Origin: Streptomyces sp. NRRL S-1022
Lineage (GTDB): Bacteria > Actinomycetota > Actinomycetes > Streptomycetales > Streptomycetaceae
NCBI RefSeq assembly: GCF_000720135.1
Contig: NZ_JOIU01000003.1
Location: forward strand, 209,208-273,207
Reading direction: 5' to 3'
DNA: 64,000 nucleotides
In this document: positions 18,513 through 25,887 of the stretch, in pieces
Layout of the letters: every line of letters begins with the position of its first letter
Numbering within the stretch: the first letter of the stretch is position 1
The notes under the pieces: model-generated
The model's input: the letters and a program-made list of their open reading frames with translations, nothing else
Told to the model about the DNA's origin: nothing
Databases searched by the model: none
Made by a program: the position numbers and the translations under genes

Positions 18513-18989
18513 TCAAGGGCGCCCCCGCTGCCCCCTCAGGTGCTCGGCGATCGGCTTGAGCGCCTTGTCCAGCTCCATCAGCGCGTCCGGGGACAACAGG
18601 TCGATGAAATGCCGCCGCACCGATGCCACATGGTGCGGGGCGACCTTCTTCATCGTCTCCATGCCGTGCTCCGTGAGCACGGCGTACAGTCCCCGGCGGT
18701 CCGACTCGCAGTTCTCCCGGCGCACCAGGTTCGCGTTCTCCATCCGCGTGATCTGGTGCGAGAGCCGGCTCTTGGACTGCAGTGTGGCCGAGGCGAGGTC
18801 GCTCATCCGCATCCGCACGTCGTCCGACTCGGACAGGTTCACCAGGATCTCGTAGTCGTTCATTGTCAGGCCGAACGGCTGCAGATCCTTTTCGAGCTGG
18901 TACGTCAACAGCCTGTTGACCTCCAGGTGGGTGCGCCAGGCGCACTGCTCCGCATCGGTCAGCCAGCGCGTGGCCGTCTCGGTCTCCAT
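18513..18989 (-). CDS. absC: MarR-family regulator AbsC
   Basis: A 158-residue winged-helix dimer. The DNA-recognition helix lies in SDLASATLQSKSRLSHQITRM and the wing in RRENCESDRRGLYAVLT, with long N- and C-terminal helices for dimerisation. Length and sequence agree with my memory of AbsC (SCO5405), which affects actinorhodin and undecylprodigiosin synthesis and responds to zinc, acting on zinc-related genes. His residues in the HHVASVRRH segment could be metal ligands (inference). The 92-bp AT-richer gap upstream has an imperfect dyad (AAGAAGTT and AACTACTT) close to the start, a candidate autoregulatory site. Confidence 0.75.
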   Translation of the reverse strand: METETATRWLTDAEQCAWRTHLEVNRLLTYQLEKDLQPFGLTMNDYEILVNLSESDDVRMRMSDLASATLQSKSRLSHQITRMENANLVRRENCESDRRGLYAVLTEHGMETMKKVAPHHVASVRRHFIDLLSPDALMELDKALKPIAEHLRGQRGRP

Positions 18990-19081
18990 GAATGAAGTCT
19001 ACCTAAGAAGTTGAATGGCGAACTACTTCGGGTGGTGTGACAGTGCGCACGCGTTCGACGTCACACTCAGCAGACTACCGC

Positions 19082-19891
19082 TCACAGTCCGAAGCGACGC
19101 TGGAGGTCCCCCAGCTGTCCGGGAAGGCGCGGTACGCCCGACGATTGCGGACCGTGTCCGCCCGGTGCCGTTCCGCCACCTCCGGGGACCCCCGGCTCGG
19201 ACGGAACGGCCCCCGTGGCCGGCTCGGCCATCAGGGCCTCCGTCGACTGCAGCAGGACCGTCCCGGCGCCCACGAACTCGAACTGGTGCTCCTCCCCGGA
19301 AACCCCGCCGAAGCCCGTAACCGCACGGAGTCCGCCCAGTACACCCGCCATGTATCCGTGGTCGTAGTGATGGCACGGGGACGGGCAGTCGGCCCACCCG
19401 ACGAGCGCCTGGGGGTCGACCCGGATCGGGGGTTCCATGAACACCACCGGCCCGTTAGAGGCGGCCACAAACTTCCCGGTTCCGATAAGGGTCAGAAAAC
19501 CCGGCACGATCGATTGCTTCAGCGCGAGACTTGGCTGAAAAGCGAGCAGATTGCCCGCGCGAATGGTCAAGTTCCCGTCGTCCAGGTCGTAGGAGTTGAC
19601 GTCGAAGGCCCGGTCGGCCAGCAGCATCTTGCCGGAGCCCTGCGCCACGACCCAGTCGCTCGCGTGCAGTGGCGAATGGAACGAGGTGCGGACGAGCCGG
19701 TCGAGCCGGCCGTGCCCGATGCCGTTGAACTCGATCGCCCCGTAGTAGGCGATCATCTTCCCCTTCTGCAGGAACCACTGCCCGCTCTTGAGCTCGACGC
19801 AGAAGGTGTAGCTGTTCACGTTGTCGTCGGCCGGCAGGGTGACCGGGTCGTACACGACCGGTCCGGCGCCCGGTGCTCCGTAGGTGCTCAC
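19082..19891 (-). CDS. AIM24 family protein (third of three)
   Basis: A 269-residue protein made largely of short beta strands, matching the AIM24 family (distantly related to a yeast mitochondrial protein; biochemical role unknown). Typical pieces are FLQKGKMIAYYG, LTIRAGNLLAF and FVGAGTVLLQS. The last 45 residues are a Gly/Pro-rich tail not found in its two neighbours. Its GTG start overlaps the stop of the preceding AIM24 gene as GTGA, so the three genes are translationally coupled. No signal peptide or membrane span is present, pointing to a cytoplasmic location. Confidence 0.8.
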   Translation of the reverse strand: MSTYGAPGAGPVVYDPVTLPADDNVNSYTFCVELKSGQWFLQKGKMIAYYGAIEFNGIGHGRLDRLVRTSFHSPLHASDWVVAQGSGKMLLADRAFDVNSYDLDDGNLTIRAGNLLAFQPSLALKQSIVPGFLTLIGTGKFVAASNGPVVFMEPPIRVDPQALVGWADCPSPCHHYDHGYMAGVLGGLRAVTGFGGVSGEEHQFEFVGAGTVLLQSTEALMAEPATGAVPSEPGVPGGGGTAPGGHGPQSSGVPRLPGQLGDLQRRFGL

Positions 19892-20538
19892 AGCTTCTCC
19901 TCCGACGCCTGGACGTAGACCGTGCCGTTGCCGCTCAGCTCCAGCTGGAAGGCCTCGCCGGAGCCGCGGCCGATCATGTCGCGCCAGCCGAGGGCGGTGG
20001 AGAGCTTGTTGCGGACCTCGCCGTGGTGGGCGACGTAGGCCTGGGGGTCGACGTGGACCGGGCGCTGCGGGGTGACCGGGATCCCGAAGACGCCGCCGTG
20101 CGCCATCACGGCCACCGAGCCGTGGCCCTGGAGCGTCGTGGTGAACAGGCCCTGCCCGGTGACCTGGCCCCGGACCATGCCCATGACCCCGCCCTGTGAG
20201 CCCAGGAACATCGTGCCCTGGCGCAGCGTGCCCTCGAAGGCGAGCAGTCGGTCGGCCTCGACGTAGAGCGTGTCGCCGGAGAGGGCGATCACATGGACGT
20301 GGTGGCCGCCGTGCCCGAAGAAGACCGTGCCGCTGCCCTCCACGGTCATCAGCGGGGTCGCCTCGCCGGCCACCCGGCGCCCGATCATGGACATCAGGCC
20401 GCCCTGCCCGCCCTGGACGTTGGGTGTGAAGGACACGTCCCCCTTGTAGGCGAGCATCGCCCCGCGCTGGCTGAACAGCCGCCGCCCCGGCGCCACGGTC
20501 GCCTCGACCATCTTGGAGTTGATCTCTCGGAAGGTCAT
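19888..20538 (-). CDS. AIM24 family protein (second of three)
   Basis: A 216-residue AIM24 protein: MTFREINSKMVEATVAPGRRL, then RGAMLAYKGDVSF, FGHGGHHVHVIAL and FQLELSGNGTVYVQ. It lies between two paralogues with a 1-bp gap upstream and a 4-bp overlap downstream, so the three products are probably made in similar amounts and may form a hetero-oligomer (inference). Glycine- and histidine-rich turns are more frequent here than in the others. The function is unknown. Confidence 0.8.
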   Translation of the reverse strand: MTFREINSKMVEATVAPGRRLFSQRGAMLAYKGDVSFTPNVQGGQGGLMSMIGRRVAGEATPLMTVEGSGTVFFGHGGHHVHVIALSGDTLYVEADRLLAFEGTLRQGTMFLGSQGGVMGMVRGQVTGQGLFTTTLQGHGSVAVMAHGGVFGIPVTPQRPVHVDPQAYVAHHGEVRNKLSTALGWRDMIGRGSGEAFQLELSGNGTVYVQASEEKL

Positions 20539-20539
20539 C

Positions 20540-21172
20540 TCACAGGTCCCCCGCGATCGTGTTCCGCTCGCTCGGCTGCACGTACACCAGGCCGTCGCCC
20601 TCGAAGCGGATCTGGAACGCCTCGCCGCCGCCCTCCCCGAGGAGCGTGCGGAACGTCACACCGGACTGGAAGGACTGCCGGAGGTCGCCCTGATGGGCCA
20701 CATAGGCGCCCGGATCGACGATCAGCGGGTACTGCGGGGTGACCCGGAGCACGACCGCCGGCCCGTCGGAGATGATCGCCGCCTGGCCGTGGCCCTCCAC
20801 GGTCGTCGTGAACAGGCCGTTGCCCTGCGAGGCCCCGCGCAGCCCCGTGAAGGTCGTGCCCGTCCGCAGCCCCGCGTCCGTCGCCAGCAGGTTGCCCGCC
20901 TCCACGCAGAGCTTGTCACCCCGGAGGCCGACCAGGTTGATCTCGGCCGCCCGGTCCGCGAACCAGCAGGTCCCGTGCCCTCTCACCTCCATCACCGTCA
21001 TCTGCTCGCCGGTGAGCCGCCGGGTGACCATCCCGCGCAGCCCCTCGCCGCCACCGCTCAGCTTCTTGAAGGCCATCTGCCCGTCGTACGCGACCATCGA
21101 GCCGTTCTTCGCCTTGACGGCGTCCCCGGTCATGTCGACGGCGAGCACCTTGCTGCCCTGGAGTCGGAACAT
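20540..21172 (-). CDS. AIM24 family protein (first of three)
   Basis: A 210-residue AIM24 protein starting MFRLQGSKVLAVDMTGDAVK at the ATG at 21172, chosen because this is where similarity to the other two copies begins; an open frame 42 codons longer has no family-like residues. The all-beta repeats KNGSMVAYDGQM, GDKLCVEAGNLL and FEGDGLVYVQPSE are visible. It is the promoter-proximal gene of the set. Upstream, GGGTGG and CCACCC arms 4 bp apart (21223-21238) form a small dyad and TACTTT (21185-21190, minus strand) is a possible -10 box. Confidence 0.8.
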   Translation of the reverse strand: MFRLQGSKVLAVDMTGDAVKAKNGSMVAYDGQMAFKKLSGGGEGLRGMVTRRLTGEQMTVMEVRGHGTCWFADRAAEINLVGLRGDKLCVEAGNLLATDAGLRTGTTFTGLRGASQGNGLFTTTVEGHGQAAIISDGPAVVLRVTPQYPLIVDPGAYVAHQGDLRQSFQSGVTFRTLLGEGGGEAFQIRFEGDGLVYVQPSERNTIAGDL

Positions 21173-21326
21173 CGCCACGCTGCGAAAGTAGCGGCCCGGT
21201 GGGTGGACGGAACAGGGCCCATGGGTGGAGACCCACCCTGAGCGGACCCTTACGGGCGCGGTTTGCCACAATGGGGGAACGCTTGTGCGTGCGTTCACAA
21301 ACGATTACTCCCACCGAAGGTGACCC

Positions 21327-21671
21327 GTGGACATCAAGACCGCCACCTCCCTCCGCCGTCTCCGCCTGGTCTCGGCCCCGGAGGCCGTGTCCTTCCTGAT
21401 CCTGTTGCTCTGCTCGGTGCTGAAGCGGACCACGGACTTCAACGCGGTCCCCGTGATGGGCGCGATCCACGGCGTCCTGTTCGTCCTGTACGTGATCTTC
21501 TGGGCGGACGCCTGGAACCGCACCAAGTGGCCGCTGGGTACGGCGGCCCTCTACTTCGTCCTCTCGGTGCTGCCCACCGGCGGCTTCTTCGCCGAGCGCA
21601 AGCTGCGCCGCGAGGCCGAGGACGCCGTCATCGCCGCCCGGGCCCGCCAGGAAGGAGTCGTGAACGCATGA
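21327..21671 (+). CDS. DUF3817 small membrane protein
   Basis: A 114-residue protein with three hydrophobic segments, beginning [20 protein letters not shown] and ending in a charged tail. DUF3817 proteins are about 100 residues with three spans and no known function. The motif [18 protein letters not shown] is shared with a second copy at 25474 (IPTAAFFVERKISRELEG), so the window carries two paralogues. Translation starts at GTG 21327. Its stop overlaps the start of the thiamine-binding-like gene (ATGA), so the two are coupled. Confidence 0.82.
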   Translation: MDIKTATSLRRLRLVSAPEAVSFLILLLCSVLKRTTDFNAVPVMGAIHGVLFVLYVIFWADAWNRTKWPLGTAALYFVLSVLPTGGFFAERKLRREAEDAVIAARARQEGVVNA

Positions 21672-21961
21672 TCGTCGCCTTCTCCGTGACGCCCCTCGGC
21701 GTCGGCGAGGACGTGGGGGAGTACGTCGCCGACGCCGTGCGCGTGGTCCGCGAGTCGGGCCTGCCGAACCGCACCGACGCCATGTTCACCTCGATCGAGG
21801 GGGAGTGGGACGAGGTCATGGACGTCGTCCGGCGGGCCGTCGCCGCCGTGGAGGCGCGCGCCCCGCGCGTGTCGCTCGTCCTCAAGGCGGACATCCGGCC
21901 CGGGGTGACGGACGGACTCACCTCCAAGGTGGAGACCGTCGAGCGGCACATCGCGCAGTAG
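21668..21961 (+). CDS. MTH1187/YkoF-like thiamine-binding family protein
   Basis: A 97-residue ferredoxin-like fold protein ([20 protein letters not shown], then [27 protein letters not shown]). The MTH1187 family binds small molecules such as thiamine or its pyrimidine part in some members, and normally assembles as tetramers; the ligand here is not known. The ATG overlaps the DUF3817 stop. A strong intrinsic terminator follows 20 bp after its stop. Confidence 0.83.
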   Translation: MIVAFSVTPLGVGEDVGEYVADAVRVVRESGLPNRTDAMFTSIEGEWDEVMDVVRRAVAAVEARAPRVSLVLKADIRPGVTDGLTSKVETVERHIAQ

Positions 21962-21981
21962 CCGGCCCGCCCCGGCAGCCG

Positions 21982-22009
21982 AACCCCGGTCCTGTGGGCC
22001 GGGGTTTTT
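21982..22009 (+). terminator. Intrinsic terminator with T-run
   Basis: AACCCCGG (21982-21989) pairs with CCGGGGTT (21999-22006) and TTT follows. It separates the DUF3817/MTH1187 pair from the TetR-controlled operon that starts at once after it. Confidence 0.85.
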
Positions 22010-22021
22010 CCGTCCCCAAGG

Positions 22022-22082
22022 TTTGAGCGATCGCTCAAAAGAACGGTATCTTCCCTCCCAGAGGACTTGAGCAGTCGCTCAA
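22022..22082 (+). promoter_or_regulatory. Two palindromic operators around the promoter of the SRPBCC-DUF4166-tetR operon
   Basis: TTTGAGCGATCGCTCAAA (22022-22039) is a perfect 18-bp palindrome. TTGAGC-AGTC-GCTCAA (22067-22082) repeats the same arms 45 bp downstream. TATCTT (22047-22052) between them is a plausible -10 box with TTGAGC (22023-22028) at -35. A TetR gene ends the operon, so autorepression is the simplest model. Confidence 0.75.
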
Positions 22083-22107
22083 ACACCGTGCTCACGTGGG
22101 GGAACAC

Positions 22108-22857
22108 ATGGGTCTCTACATAGAGACGCACATCCGCGCCGACCTCGACGAGCTGTGGGCCCGCACCCAGGACCCGGCCCGGCATCAGCGCTGGGACCTG
22201 CGCTTCACCGAGATCCACCACCTCCCGCGCGCGGAGGGCGAACCGCAGCGCTTCCGTTACGCCACCCGGGTGCTGCCGTTCCTCACGGTCTCCGGCACCG
22301 GCGTCGCCGCCGGCGAGAAGGAACGCCCCGACGGCACCCGCACCTCCGCCCTGCGCTTCGCCTCCCCGCACCCCCTCTCCCTGATCGCCGAGGGCAGCGG
22401 CTACTGGCGCTACGTCCCCGACGCCCACGGCGTCCGCTTCCTCACCGGCTACGACTACCGCCCCCGCTGGGGAGCCCCCGGTGCCCTCGCCGACCGTCTG
22501 CTGTTCCGGCCGCTCATGGGCTGGGCGACCGCCTGGTCCTTCGACCGGCTCCGGCTCTGGCTGGAGCGGGGCATCACCCCCGAGCGGGCCCTGGCCAACT
22601 GGCTCGCCGAACTGACCGCCCGCGCGCTCCTGCTCGCCCTGTGCCTGACCGCGCTGGACCGGGGCTCGCTCCCCGGCCCGGCCCCCCTCGCGGACTCGAT
22701 GGCCTACCTGTGCCCGCTGCTGCTCGTGCTCGGCATCTCCCTCGCCCTGTTCAAGGCACCCCTGGCCACGACCCCGGCCGCCCGCCGCTGCCTGCGCGCC
22801 CCCGCCACCCGGGCCCGCGCGCCCCGGCTGCTGAAGACCCTGGAGGAGCACGGATGA
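22108..22857 (+). CDS. SRPBCC-like protein with C-terminal membrane segments
   Basis: A 249-residue protein of unknown function. Residues 1-150 look like an SRPBCC/START fold, as in polyketide cyclase or lipid-binding proteins: MGLYIETHIRADLDELWART, then RYATRVLPFLTVSGTGVAAG and GVRFLTGYDYRPRWG. Residues about 160-225 contain two hydrophobic stretches that could anchor it in the membrane. The ATG at 22108 is preferred to GTG 22096 because the GGGGGA ribosome binding site lies between them. It is the first gene of a three-gene operon ending in a TetR regulator, with overlapping stop and start codons to the next gene. Confidence 0.65.
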   Translation: MGLYIETHIRADLDELWARTQDPARHQRWDLRFTEIHHLPRAEGEPQRFRYATRVLPFLTVSGTGVAAGEKERPDGTRTSALRFASPHPLSLIAEGSGYWRYVPDAHGVRFLTGYDYRPRWGAPGALADRLLFRPLMGWATAWSFDRLRLWLERGITPERALANWLAELTARALLLALCLTALDRGSLPGPAPLADSMAYLCPLLLVLGISLALFKAPLATTPAARRCLRAPATRARAPRLLKTLEEHG

Positions 22858-23534
22858 CCTCGATCTTCGAGAGCGCGATGGGCCCGGACTTCCACCGGCT
22901 CCACCCGGCCCTGCGGCGCCGCTTCTCGGTGGGCCTGGCCGGCGGCGAGGCGTGCACCGGCCGGGGCGTGATGGACCGGATCTGGCACGGACCGGCGTTC
23001 GTCCGGCCGTTCCTCGCCCTCGGCGCCACCCGGAACATCCTGGTGCCGCGGGCCGGCCGGAACGTCCCCTTCGTGATCGAGAACGTGCCCTACGCCGACA
23101 CCTTCGGCCGTGAGACGGTGAGCTTCGTGCGCACCTTCGACCTTCCCGGCCGCGCCCGCCGCTTCGACGCGCAGATGGTGCTCGACCCCCGGGGCGACCG
23201 CGTCCTCGACTACCTCGGCACCCACCAGCACCTCGCCAGCGAACTGCACCTGCGCGCCGAGCCCGACGGCTCCCTGCTGATCCGCTCCGGCGAACACCGC
23301 TTCCGGGAGGGGCCGGTGGACGTCCGGGTCCCCGAACTCGTCGGCGCCACGGCCGAGGTACGGGAGTCGTACGACGACACGGCCGGCCGCTTCCGCATCC
23401 GCGTGCGCGTGGTCAACCGCTGGTTCGGGCCCCTCTTCGGCTACGAGGGCTCCTTCACCGCCTCCTACAGCGACGTCCGCGCGCGGGGTGTGCGGCCCGG
23501 ACTGCGGCCGGTGCGGGAGGAGGCGCGCGCATGA
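22854..23534 (+). CDS. DUF4166 domain protein
   Basis: A 226-residue soluble, mixed alpha/beta protein starting MTSIFESAMGPDFHRLHPAL, the usual DUF4166 opening, followed by LALGATRNILVPRAGRNVPF and the strand-rich RRFDAQMVLDPRGDRVLDYL. In other bacteria this domain often accompanies NAD-dependent or SRPBCC proteins and has no proven activity. Both its start and its stop overlap the neighbouring genes by ATGA, so the operon is tightly coupled. The likely work of the operon is on a lipid or membrane molecule, judging only from the SRPBCC partner (inference). Confidence 0.75.
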   Translation: MTSIFESAMGPDFHRLHPALRRRFSVGLAGGEACTGRGVMDRIWHGPAFVRPFLALGATRNILVPRAGRNVPFVIENVPYADTFGRETVSFVRTFDLPGRARRFDAQMVLDPRGDRVLDYLGTHQHLASELHLRAEPDGSLLIRSGEHRFREGPVDVRVPELVGATAEVRESYDDTAGRFRIRVRVVNRWFGPLFGYEGSFTASYSDVRARGVRPGLRPVREEARA

Positions 23535-24211
23535 GCCCCGAGACGGCGAAGTCGCAGGAGACCAAGACGAAGCTGCTGGAGGGCGCCCTGCGGACGCTCA
23601 CCGAACAGGGCATCGCAAGGACGTCGGCCCGTACGGTGGCGGCGGCGGCCGGTGTCAACCAGGCGCTCGTCTTCTACCACTTCGGATCGGTGGACGAACT
23701 GCTCGCCGCGGCCTGCCGGTACGGCGCGGAGAAGGCCGTGGGCCGGTACCGGGAGCGGCTCGCCGCGGTGGGCTCGCTGTCGGAGCTCCTCGCCGTCGGG
23801 CGGGAGATCCACGAGCACGAGCGGGCCGGGGGCCATGTGGCGCTGCTCGGCCAGCTGCTGGCGGGGGCCCCGGCCCACCCGGCCGTCGGCCCGGCCACGG
23901 CCGCCGGCCTCCAGCTGTGGATCACCGAGATCGAGCAGGTGCTGCGGCGGGTGCTGGCGGCGACACCGCTCGGGGAGTTCGCCGACCCGGTGGGACTGGC
24001 GCGGGCCGTCGCGGCGGCGTTCGTGGGCATCGAGCTGTACGAGGGGGTGGACGAGGCCGGGGCGGGCGCGGCGCTGGACGCCCTGGAGCAGCTGGGGGCG
24101 CTGGTCGGCGCGGTGGAGTCCCTGGGGCCGGTGGCCCAGCGGGCCGTGCGCCACCATCTGCGGCGGCGGGGGCGGGGCCCCCGGCCCGACGGCCCCGGCT
24201 CGGGCCCCTGA
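23531..24211 (+). CDS. TetR-family repressor of its own operon
   Basis: A 226-residue regulator. The N-terminal helix-turn-helix spans about residues 10-55 (TSARTVAAAAGVNQALVFYHFGS) and the C-terminal helical ligand-binding domain follows. The last 20 residues are a disordered Arg/Pro tail. Its ATGA overlap with the DUF4166 gene and the two matching palindromes at 22022-22082 support control of this operon. The inducer is unknown. Confidence 0.88.
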   Translation: MSPETAKSQETKTKLLEGALRTLTEQGIARTSARTVAAAAGVNQALVFYHFGSVDELLAAACRYGAEKAVGRYRERLAAVGSLSELLAVGREIHEHERAGGHVALLGQLLAGAPAHPAVGPATAAGLQLWITEIEQVLRRVLAATPLGEFADPVGLARAVAAAFVGIELYEGVDEAGAGAALDALEQLGALVGAVESLGPVAQRAVRHHLRRRGRGPRPDGPGSGP

Positions 24212-24363
24212 CGTCAGCGCCATCCCCAGGGGTGTCCCTTCGTGCAGCACCCGGTGGCCGTAGCGGCGGGCGGTCAGGAGGCCCGCGTCCGGCAGGGTCG
24301 TCAGGTGGGCCGACCCCGAGGACGGGGCCAGGCCCAGGCGGTGGGCGAGGGTGCTGGTGGTTG
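24208..24363 (-). pseudogene. Remnant of an ArsR-type helix-turn-helix regulator
   Basis: About 50 codons on the minus strand read as a winged helix, including LAHRLGLAPSSGSAHLTTL, then DAGLLTARRYGHRVLHEGTP and LGMAL. There is no start codon, the N-terminal half is missing and the frame runs on without a sensible end. It points away from the decayed MFS gene next to it, the usual divergent regulator/exporter arrangement. Confidence 0.6.
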
Positions 24364-24887
24364 CCGGGGCTGCCGCCCGCGTTTCCGGGCGTGCCCGAGG
24401 CCCTCGCCGCGCCGTACGCCGGCGCCCTCGGCAGCGGTCCCGCCGGTCTCGGCCTGTGCGCGCCCTGCCCGTCGGCACGGTGGCCGGAGCTGTTCGCCGG
24501 GTCCCGGCTGCCGCCCGCGGCCCGCGCACGCGTGGGGCTCCCGCTGCTGCGCCTGTGCCTGCTGCCGTACCTCGGCTACGCCCTGCGTCCCGGGCTCGCC
24601 GTTCCCTCTGCTGCTCCTGCTGCTGTCCGGGGCCGCGTCGGCGTGCACCACCGGGCCTGGACCGGTGGTTCGTGCGAGCCGTGCCGGAGGAGCTGCGCGG
24701 GCGGGCCCTGACCGTGCTGAGCGCCGGACCGCTGACCGTGCAGGGTGTCGGCATGGCGCTGGCGGGGCCGGCCGCCCTGGTGGCAGGGGTGCGGGCGGCC
24801 GGGGTGCTCGGTGTGCTGAGCTGCGGCGCGCTCGCCCTGGGCGCCCGTGCGCGAACGGCGGGCGACCGAAACGCGAGACGGAGCTGA
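24364..24887 (+). pseudogene. Decayed MFS transporter, several frameshifts
   Basis: MFS-like peptides occur in order but in changing frames: GVPEALAAPYAGALGSGPAG, then RALPVGTVAGAV in another frame, ELFAGSRLPPAARARVGLP back in the first, LLLLLLSGAASACTTG in the third, and DRWFVRAVPEELRGRALTVL in the second to the stop at 24887. At least four frame changes are needed to rebuild about 175 residues, and the first half of a normal MFS protein is absent. This is a clear relic, not a sequencing slip at one site. Confidence 0.7.
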
Positions 24888-24906
24888 CCGGCATATGACC
24901 GGCCGG

Positions 24907-24912
24907 TAGGGT
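24907..24912 (+). promoter_or_regulatory. -10 box of leaderless marR promoter
   Basis: TAGGGT ends 8 nt before the GTG start at 24921, with no ribosome binding site between. A short dyad ACCGGCCGGT just upstream may be an operator. Confidence 0.4.
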
Positions 24913-24920
24913 CTGAAGAC

Positions 24921-25430
24921 GTGCCGAAGCCTCTCAGTCTTCCGTTCGACCCCATCGCCCGCGCCGACGAGCTCTGGAAGCAGCGCTGGGGGAACGTGCC
25001 GTCCATGTCCGCGATCACCTCGATCATGCGGGCCCAGCAGATCCTGCTCGCCGAGGTGGACGCGGTGGTCAAGCCGTACGGGCTGACGTTCGCCCGCTAC
25101 GAGGCACTGGTGCTGCTCACCTTCTCCAAGGCCGGCGAGCTGCCGATGTCCAAGATCGGCGAGCGGCTGATGGTGCATCCCACGTCGGTGACGAACACCG
25201 TGGACCGGCTGGTCAGGTCCGGGCTGGTCGCCAAGCGGCCCAATCCCAACGACGGCCGCGGCACCCTCGCCGTCATCACCGACAAGGGCCGCGAGGTGGT
25301 CGACGCGGCCACCCGCGACCTGATGGCGATGGACTTCGGGCTCGGGGTCTACGACGCGGAGGAGTGCCGGGAGATCTTCGCGATGCTCCGTCCGCTGCGG
25401 ATCGCGGCACACGACTTCGACGAGCAGTGA
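24921..25430 (+). CDS. MarR-family regulator
   Basis: A 169-residue MarR protein: the recognition helix lies in MSKIGERLMVHPTSVTNTVDRL and the wing in LVAKRPNPNDGRGTLAVIT. It starts MPKPLSLPFDPIARADELW, a long N-terminal helix used in dimerisation. It precedes a small membrane protein and icmA on the same strand. The perfect 24-bp palindrome in front of icmA could be its binding site, though the TetR gene after icmA is the other candidate. The start is GTG and probably leaderless. Confidence 0.87.
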   Translation: MPKPLSLPFDPIARADELWKQRWGNVPSMSAITSIMRAQQILLAEVDAVVKPYGLTFARYEALVLLTFSKAGELPMSKIGERLMVHPTSVTNTVDRLVRSGLVAKRPNPNDGRGTLAVITDKGREVVDAATRDLMAMDFGLGVYDAEECREIFAMLRPLRIAAHDFDEQ

Positions 25431-25460
25431 CCCGGGGCAAGATCTCCCGGAACGGGTGGT

Positions 25461-25466
25461 TACGCT
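25461..25466 (+). promoter_or_regulatory. -10 box of leaderless DUF3817 promoter
   Basis: TACGCT ends 7 nt before the ATG at 25474. No Shine-Dalgarno sequence precedes that ATG, which supports a leaderless transcript and decides the start. Confidence 0.45.
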
Positions 25467-25473
25467 CGACTCC

Positions 25474-25812
25474 ATGAAAAAAAGCGTGCTGACCCGCTAC
25501 CGCGTCATGGCCTACACCACCGGCGTGCTGCTGGTGCTGCTCTGCCTGAGCATGATCGCGAAGTACGGGCTCGACGTCGACGGGGCCGCCGACTTCACCC
25601 GGGTCGTCGCCATCGCGCACGGCTGGCTGTACGTCGTCTACCTGGTCTTCGCCTTCGACCTGGGCTCCAAGGCGAAGATGCCGGTCGGGCGCCAGCTCTG
25701 GGTGCTGCTCGCGGGGACCATCCCCACCGCCGCCTTCTTCGTGGAGCGGAAGATCAGCCGCGAGCTGGAGGGCCGGGTCGCCGACGGGTCCCCGGCCGTC
25801 GCCAAGGTCTAG
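25474..25812 (+). CDS. DUF3817 small membrane protein (second copy)
   Basis: A 112-residue protein starting MKKSVLTRYRVMAYTTGVLL, with three hydrophobic spans and the conserved end IPTAAFFVERKISRELEG. It is a paralogue of the gene at 21327. The ATG at 25474 is chosen over an in-frame GTG six codons upstream because the -10 box TACGCT overlaps that region and leaves the ATG at the expected transcription start. The function is unknown; the gene lies between a MarR regulator and icmA. Confidence 0.8.
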   Translation: MKKSVLTRYRVMAYTTGVLLVLLCLSMIAKYGLDVDGAADFTRVVAIAHGWLYVVYLVFAFDLGSKAKMPVGRQLWVLLAGTIPTAAFFVERKISRELEGRVADGSPAVAKV

Positions 25813-25855
25813 CGGGTACCGCCGTACGGACGCCGTGCGGCGGTCTGCCATCGAC

Positions 25856-25879
25856 ATTTACTAGGACGTCCTAGTAAAT
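25856..25879. promoter_or_regulatory. Perfect 24-bp palindromic operator of icmA
   Basis: The sequence is a perfect inverted repeat centred between 25867 and 25868, with half-site ATTTACTAGGAC. It overlaps TAGTAA (25872-25877), a possible -10, and ends 8 bp before the icmA ATG, so a bound protein would block transcription. Confidence 0.8.
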
Positions 25880-25887
25880 TCGAGGGT

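Noticed and set aside
23465..25072. A 535-codon minus-strand frame across the tetR and pseudogene region
   Set aside because: Only the ArsR-like patch near 24.3 kb has real protein character; the remainder is antisense to the TetR gene or low-complexity Arg/Ala/Pro.
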